Below, piece after piece: positions 8,982 through 15,021 of a stretch of DNA of 15,021 bases; positions within the stretch are counted from its first letter, which is position 1; every line of letters starts with the position of its first letter. Source of the stretch: Cudoniella acicularis. Its lineage: Eukaryota > Ascomycota > Leotiomycetes > Helotiales > Helotiaceae. Location of the stretch: NCBI GenBank assembly GCA_013054445.1, contig JAAMPI010001394.1, positions 1 to 15,021 of the forward strand. Direction: 5' to 3'. The notes beneath the pieces are model-generated. The model searched no databases. It was given only the letters and a program-made list of their open reading frames with translations, and had not been told where the DNA came from. A program made the translations under genes and the position numbers.

Positions 8982-9502
8982 CCTTAATCTGACTTCCCTT
9001 GGAAGACAGCGGGTCAGGTACAGTACTCAAAACTGGAAACAAAACTGCACAAAACAAATGGAGCAAAATAACATGTAAACCCTTCGTTTCTATCCCAAAT
9101 GATTTGCGGAGACGCCCCTAAAATGACATTATAGAAGGTTCACGCCAGCACGACACCAGGAAGTCGAGGCGATCATCGCAAGCCAAGAAAAGCGGCAAAA
9201 GGTAAGTCCGTGGAACATATCATCCTTCACCCCGCCGTTTCCTCTCCACAAAAGTTAAGGAGTCAGGTCCCCCAAAAGCGGGGTGCAAATGTAATTCAGA
9301 GCTGCTCCTCTTCAACGGACAACAGCAGCTGCTATTGGAAGCACATGCTGTTCTAAAAGCCTAGTATACAACGGTATGTACTTGAGTAATATTTCTCATC
9401 TCCTATTTACAGATCTGTGTCATCGGATGCGTTTCCTTTGCAACCCGAGAACCCATAATGCTTAAGCATGAATCCGTTCAATCGTAACAACGAACCCATA
9501 TT

Positions 9503-12249
9503 CTATGCCAGGTAAATATATGAAGAGCCTTCACGCTCGATGTAGTCCTTCTCGATCAATTCTAAACATTATTAGAAATGGGGACTCCATGAAACAAAAA
9601 ATTCAAGGATGACTTACTCTCGATATTCTTTTTGATCTCACTCGGCTCAACTGCGCCTCTGGCTTTCGTTTGGCTAATGACCTCAGCTACAAGGTTTGGA
9701 TGTGTCATTGTTTTCCGACTCTTCATAATTCGTACTATGGCTGCTTGAGTCTCGTATTGTCTGTCCTGGTGCACTCGTTCATGAGTCTCCTTGTTCTCCT
9801 CCTTTGTTTCTTTCAGCTGGATTTGATTGATTTTAATTCTGTACTTCGGATCTGTGAATTTTAAATTCACAGTAAAGGTGTCTGTTGAATTGACGTCCCG
9901 ACCTTTTGGGTGTTTTGTGAGGATACGAAACTTGGCACAAGCCAGGGATTGAAGGGTCCGCTGAAGCTCGGCATCTATCAAGCTGGTAGCACCTTGAATA
10001 TCGGTATAGGAGAGATTTTCCCCGGGTTTGAGATCATTGAAGAGCATGAGCACAATAGCCTGAAATGCAGACACCAGAAGCTCCTTCGTCTGTTTCTCAA
10101 ATTGTGCCCTTACTACACTGTGAGCAAGAGCATGTTTCCAGGTCAAGCGCCGACCAGTGTGCTTATGCCGATAGTGGAGGTCATACTTCTCAATATGCTT
10201 TGCGACTTCGGAGGGGATGTTGACTTTGACATCCGGATATGTGGGCCACGCGGCAGCAGAAAGAACACTAACTTGGAGGTCCATGGGAGTTTTGCTAGTA
10301 TTGCTCAGCGATTCTTTGTATGAAGTCATTTCCTCTCTAGCGAGCTCTTGATCTTTGAACATTTGCTCAAGGTTGTGAGTGAACAAAAATCCACACTCGC
10401 TCTTTAGTTTGGCAATCATATTTCGTTCTGCGTCTTGACTTGCACTTCGGGCCATTAAAAGTCGCCTGGCAAGATCTTTCTTATAGAAAGCTTCAAAAAC
10501 ATCTTTCCCTTCGATGAATCGAAAGAGTTCCAGAGCTTGCTCAAGTTGCCGATCCAACTCGGCGTCTTCATCACCTGTGCTTGCTTGGCCTTGCTTCTCA
10601 GCAGCATCCCGGTCTTTGGCATCCGAAGCAAGAGAGCGAGGGACAGCTTTTAGCCCTCCACGAAGCAACGCGTCCATATACTTTGCAACCATTTCCCCAA
10701 TTTTAGAGTTATTTGTACCCCATGCCAAGATGTTATTGCGATCATTCATGAAATCTGCGAACGCCGTTCGTAAACTGAATGAGAAGTGCTCATCCTTAGC
10801 AAAGGCATCCCGGATAATAAGATCCAAGGATCTCTTCAATTCTAACAGGCGGACAACCATTTCATCAACTTTCTCTTTATCGATGACAATCGCGGATCCA
10901 ACAGTTTTAATATGAGCTTCGAAAGGTTTCTTGAGCTTCATCTGAATGTTTGAAAGGCCGAGTAAATTATAGAGTGCTTTCAGAGAGGCCATAGCATTCT
11001 CTTCGATGAGCTTCGAAAGACCCACTGGATCAAGCAGTATAGCAGTGCATTCCTCAATTAGGATGCGGTGAGCAGTGTCAAGAAGCATCCTTTTGGTGGT
11101 GCTATCAAAATTGTACGTATCGCAGCGGAGAGCTTCACGAGCAAGTAGCCCATCACAAGCCGATATGTAATCCCTCATGCTGGAGTTCCTACGCTCTTGA
11201 ACAAAAGTATTGAGGTACCTCTCAGACAATTCGAGGAATCTCGGCTCGAAGGATTTCCCATAGATGCCGAAAATATGGAACATCATTATCGAGTCTCTGA
11301 GAAGGCTTGAATCAAAAAGATCATTTTCGCTTTCCCGATCGTATGCAACTAAGTCGCATATGCCTGCAACAACTCTACCACCCAATGATTGACCGCCAGT
11401 TTGTATCTTACTCTTGGTGAAAACAGCATGCCGAAATTGCTGAATTCCTTGATCTTCGAGTTGAAGCTGGTCTTTCAGGTTTAATAGATAGGCTCGATCG
11501 AGATAGCTGAATATAGAACGGAGAAGAGTCTTTGAGCAAGTTGGTCAGCATATTATAGGTACCAAAACTCGCATGTCGAGGCTTACCGATTGTTCGTTCC
11601 ATATTGACCAAAAATGATGGACAGCCCTCAGAGCATCCACGTTACTGGCCCCTGCTTGACTCTCGATCGCTGGCAAAAGCTGCTTCTCCAGATATACTTT
11701 GCAACGATCTCTCAGATGTGTGGAAAGCCTTTCTGCACGGTCTCGCCGACAGGTGGCTTCGATGCCGCGGCTCAACACCTCGAATGGTGTCACAGGCTGG
11801 CGCCGCTCGAGAACAGCCGTGATAGCCACATCCAGTTCGAACCACGTCTTCTGGTAATAGCCGTCTACATCCCTTTGCGATGTTGTCCGCAGATTCTTGA
11901 TCACCAATCTCTTCGCCCCCCGGTGTGGTTCGAAATTCGAGCGGCTCCCGTGAGTAAGGTCAACAACACCGACTCCGACGCCCTTGGGTTGGAATGGCTG
12001 TCCCATGATTCTGCTCATCTCTACGGATCGTCCTTGATTGCCTGACGAGCGAGAGGTTTTGAGGCGCTTCGAGGATGCTGTGTCTGGGCTTGCTGGAATG
12101 GGGGCGGGGGTCGAAGACGATGGTTTTGCTATCCCTGTCCCTGTCACAGTCCTTTGTTGTTGGTGTTCGTGGAGTTTTCGTTTTCCCGTGTGGCCCGATG
12201 GGGTAGCAATATCAATATTCTCAGCAGTCGGCTTCTCTGAAGGCTGCAT
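9503..12249 (-). CDS. CUL4: Cullin-4, scaffold of the CRL4 ubiquitin ligase
   Basis: Three exons on the minus strand, 12249-11587, 11529-9618 and 9561-9503, join to 878 codons (877 residues). The introns at 11530-11586 (57 bp, GTAAGC, GCTGACC branch, AAAG) and 9562-9617 (56 bp, GTAAGT, CTAAT branch, TTAG) have good signals. About 105 residues at the N-terminus are low-complexity and basic (KRLKTSRSS), as is usual for fungal CUL4. Cullin repeats follow (FWSIWNEQS joined to TLLRSIFSYLDRAYLLNLKD). Then comes the RBX1-binding cullin homology region (FRFIEGKDVFEAFYKKDLA, about residue 557 on). The neddylation motif IVRIMKSRK has its acceptor lysine at about residue 824 (codon 9721-9723). The end, KNIEKLIEKDYIEREG...YIYLA, is the classic winged-helix terminus and confirms the last short exon. 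CUL4 binds DDB1-type adaptors and RBX1 in the nucleus, acting in DNA repair, replication control and heterochromatin. In Neurospora it is required for DNA methylation. The gene looks intact. Confidence 0.96.
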
Positions 12250-12277
12250 CGACCTGGACCAGCCCGTCGAGGGACAT
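12221..12277 (-). promoter_or_regulatory. Upstream ORF overlapping the CUL4 start codon
   Basis: An ATG at 12275-12277, 28 bp before the CUL4 ATG, opens 18 codons (MSLDGLVQVDAAFREADC) in a different frame and ends in TGA at 12221-12223, past the CUL4 start. If it lies in the mRNA, scanning ribosomes meet it first, which would lower CUL4 translation. Neither ATG has a purine at -3. The transcription start is unknown, so it may lie outside the message. Confidence 0.35.
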
Positions 12278-12490
12278 TAAGGCGTTTGGTGGTGCAGGCG
12301 AGTGGTTGTTGGAGAAATTGTCCGTTTTCAGCGCTGATATGGGCAGTTTGGAGTTTTGTATTGCATTGATCGACTACTTTCTGTTACGGTCGCACCAAAA
12401 TAGACGTGATTGTTCGGCGGGCGTGATGTGCAAGACCTGCGGAGTTGTATCTCTTTGACATGACGCGAACAAGCCGCGAAAAGCATCGTT

Positions 12491-12510
12491 GGCGATAACG
12501 TCTTATCGCC
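12491..12510. promoter_or_regulatory. Palindromic double GATA motif upstream of CUL4
   Basis: GGCGATAA, four bases (CGTC), TTATCGCC: perfect 8-bp arms, each containing GATAA. Fungal GATA factors (AreA/NIT2, SREA and WC-type) bind such sites, often in pairs. It lies about 240-260 bp upstream of the CUL4 ATG. Alternatively it could be a DNA hairpin. Confidence 0.5.
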
Positions 12511-12520
12511 GAGCAGGGGT

Positions 12521-12537
12521 CCAATATTGGTCACGTG
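12521..12537. promoter_or_regulatory. CCAAT palindrome next to a CACGTG box upstream of CUL4
   Basis: CCAATATTGG (12521-12530) carries CCAAT on both strands, the core recognised by the fungal HAP/CBC complex. One base later comes CACGTG (12532-12537), the site of CBF1/USF-type bHLH factors. The distance to the CUL4 ATG is about 270-290 bp. These are motif matches only. Confidence 0.5.
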
Positions 12538-12720
12538 CGCATGCAGTTTGGCCTCATAATCCCCGGCACAATGCTCGTAGAGGTGTGGCCATTTAGTACC
12601 ATTCAATTCATCTCGTATTTTAGTAGACTTGAAGCTTGCTGTCCCTTCTGGACGCTACTCAGTATTTGCCTTTCTATTTTACATTGGTTCCCTTCTCATA
12701 TCCTGACACATAAAAACTTC

Positions 12721-15021
12721 CTAGGTAAACGCTGTGAATGTCGGCTTTTTCGGCACTTTCTCTCCCTCAAACTATAGGCAAATCAGCAATGTATCCAGGT
12801 GCTCGTTAGCCTGAGGGACATACCTCCAGAAATCCGGTGAACGTCACAAGCAACATGAAGGAGTCTGCCAACTCTTCGATTCGTTCCGATACCTGAACTC
12901 CAGCTACAAGCCCCGCCGACTTTTTGAGAACGGCGAGAATCGACAGTCGATTCTCAGCTAAAAACCTACGACCCAGTTCGAGAGACTGTTGATTTTGGGC
13001 GCCTCTGCTCAACAAAACAGCGCATATTATCCTCATTATTGCTGCCAATAAACTGTAATGTTTACTAACCGCATTTGGGCCCTCAATATCTATCTGAAGT
13101 CAGCATAAATCAGCGAAGGTTCGTCGCCGTACTTACCAACGCCCAGTTCTGGATCGATGGCAAATAAGCCCGAATCCTTGATCGCATGAAACAGCCCCGC
13201 ATTGAGAACGGCTGTGGCTCCAAAGCGGCTTTGCGATATTTGCAGTAGGAGTGAAAGGCGAGCATTGATATACGACAGCTGCAAATCAACATCTATCTAG
13301 GGTCAGCAAGATCCACGACGGTTGGTTATTTTATGACCTACGTTCTACTGCAGTTTCGCGTAAGTCATTTGGGATAATCTGTATGGATCCAACCAGAATT
13401 GTGATGAAATTAAGCCGCGACAACGACTCAATGATGTACTTCGAGTTTTCATGTTTGCCTATGGCGACCAACGCACTCAATATAAGTAAGGCCGAAATTC
13501 TGCATGTTGGTTCGCTAGCATATGCATCGTCACAAACCACGTCTATGAATCGCTCTCCAGCGGACTTGATAGTCTGGGTGCTGTGCCTACGGTGAATCCC
13601 GTGGATGCCGGCAACATCTGACATGCCCGTGAGGTATCGATAACTAATCGTGTAAAATATCTCCTTCAGGGGTGTTTTGGAGCCAAGAGAATTAATAGCC
13701 TTAAGTGAAATTTGGAACAGATGAAATAACCTGTCACTCATAAGATCTCCTAGGTCACCCTGCTGGAATGACTCTGGCTCAAATTTTAGACTGAATATTA
13801 CAGCCCTGGACAACTTCGCTAATTCCATTACCTCTGTAGTGTTGTCAAGGTCGCTTTCTAACCTTGGCATGATTGTTTGCAGGGTTCGTAGCATAATTGA
13901 AGTTTTAGAGGTCTGGTCAAAATCCATGGTTTGAAGCATAAGCAGCATCAACTGCACCCATGACTTTAATATCTTCAACCGGGCTATATGCAGAGTCTTG
14001 ATCTGGTTATCCGTCGCGTAAAACTCAAGTAATTCTTGAGCCTGGTTGTTTACAGCAGTGAGATCTTGAGGATTCGCCAGCTTATTTGAGTGGGCAAGCT
14101 CGGACCGCCGCAGAACAAGTAATTCCTCGAGCTTCTCAAGATTGGATGTATAAGAAGGATCATCCGGATCGTTGAGACAAGCATGGAGATCAATGCCATT
14201 GAACCATGTTAAGTTTGTTGGCCTATAGGGAATGTCATATTGCGGCTCCATAAAGTCAAAAAAAGTCAAAAATTGCAGCGTGGGGTTGCATTCGACCATC
14301 TTCATTCCTGGTAGAGCCCATCAGGGTTTCGAATATTCGTTGCTTCAGGGTCGGGGAGTGGCTGCTGGCAACCTGGCGAAGCTCGGCTGATAGGTATTGC
14401 TGGATGGTGGCACGACGGCACATGAAGTCGGACAAACAGGACAAGGCGGGCGATGCCGAGAACGAAGGATCTGAAAGCTCTATCCCATTCCAAAGCATTT
14501 CCGGCTGGATAACATTTTCTTGGTTAAACATCCTGAAGAAAGTATCATTGGATCGCATCTCCGTGGTGACCAGAGTTGATGTGATAGGTGATGACCATAA
14601 TTCCTTCAATACTTGCAGACCCTTATTGTTGAGGGACACAAGCCACGATGCCATGCCAAGGTCATCCATCAGAGGAGAATTAACGACTAAATCTAGAATA
14701 GTGTGGAATAGCGAGATTCCACGACTAAACGATCCCTCGGCGTCAACGTTGACTACATGATCTCCGCATTTGAATCCTAATAGAAGGTGCGCGATAGTGG
14801 GTTGATTGGGACTTGCGCGAAGACATGCAGAGAGGAAATCGAGAATTCGAAGTTTGACGATATACTCCGAGCAATCAGGTCCTTGATTCACATCAATATC
14901 TGCTTCCATCTCGCGGAGAAGGATCCTTGAAATTGCCTCGGCGTCATCATCAAGGGCAGCAAGCGCTTTGTTTCTGTCAACACCTCTGCTGATACCATTA
15001 CCGGGAATCGATGTTAGCTTT
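12721..15021 (-). CDS. NUP192: Nucleoporin NUP192/NUP205, C-terminal part (5' part beyond right edge; one frameshift)
   Basis: Minus strand, exons 15021-13342, 13292-13137, 13089-12824 and 12771-12721 (TAG at 12721-12723). About 716 residues are visible of a protein usually near 1,700. The introns are 13293-13341 (49 bp), 13090-13136 (47 bp) and 12772-12823 (52 bp). Recognition rests on the long alpha-solenoid pattern and on conserved stretches such as AAIFDFF joined to DFMEPQYDI, KHYSLLAAIMRIICAVLLSR, NQQSLELGRRFLAENRLSIL and the end TGFLE joined to FEGEKVPKKP. The protein is an inner-ring scaffold of the nuclear pore and is essential in fungi studied. One defect is seen: AAIFDFF and DFMEPQYDI are in different frames, separated by a run of seven T on the coding strand (14258-14264). 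Six T would join them. As no other lesion is seen, I treat the gene as functional and the shift as probable sequence error, but the alternative is open. Confidence 0.9.

Larger units (their letters stand above)
8204..9502. other. Intergenic: esterase 5' flank and CUL4 3' flank
   Basis: No convincing gene. The left part is the promoter side of the dead esterase, with a weak TATA-like element at 8254-8262. Short structures are a perfect 19-bp palindrome at 8822-8840, a TTCTAGAA heat-shock-element-like core at 8739-8746, and the 8-bp tandem ACAAAGCC at 8962-8977. On the plus strand there are intron-like segments at 9202-9254 and 9374-9412. The right end should carry the CUL4 3' untranslated region. 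Confidence 0.5.
12250..12720. other. Intergenic: CUL4 promoter region and NUP192 3' flank
   Basis: The 471 bp between the CUL4 start and the NUP192 stop contain no separate gene. The CUL4-proximal half holds palindromic motifs at 12491-12510 and 12521-12530 and a CACGTG box at 12532-12537. The distal part (about 12540-12720) should include the NUP192 3' untranslated region. Confidence 0.6.

Overview
The window is nuclear DNA of a filamentous ascomycete (Pezizomycotina). Introns are short (47 to 79 bp) with GTAAGT/GTATGT donors and CTGAC/CTAAT branch sites, protein genes are widely spaced, and the housekeeping genes are typical fungal forms. A Leotiomycete is possible, but this is a weak inference. 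No rRNA, tRNA, CRISPR array or intact transposon was seen.

Layout, left to right. Positions 1-482 (+) hold the 3' end of a fungal membrane-protein gene, probably of the DUF3433 type. Positions 483-8203 are a gene graveyard. They contain a possible short relic at 1838-2075 (+), a dead SnoaL/NTF2-like gene at 2231-2729 (-), a dead gene of unrecognised family with a SAP-like segment and a basic nuclear-type tail at about 4287-5069 (+), and a dead secreted type-B carboxylesterase at 6477-8203 (-). None of the three clear pseudogenes shows up as one long reading frame. Each was found by joining family-typical protein pieces across stops, introns and frameshifts.

Positions 9503-12249 (-) hold an apparently intact CUL4 gene: three exons, 877 codons, with the neddylation lysine present. 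Its upstream region has a compact set of palindromic GATA and CCAAT motifs plus a CACGTG box, and a short upstream ORF that overlaps the start codon. Positions 12721-15021 (-) hold the C-terminal part of the essential nucleoporin NUP192/NUP205, in four exons and cut by the right edge. Its reading frame is broken once, at a run of seven T (coding strand).

The genes do not form one pathway. CUL4 is the scaffold of a nuclear ubiquitin ligase and NUP192 an inner-ring pore component; they lie head to tail, 471 bp apart. The most notable points are the row of decayed genes, the fact that all six of their in-frame stops are TAG, and the homopolymer frameshift in the nucleoporin.
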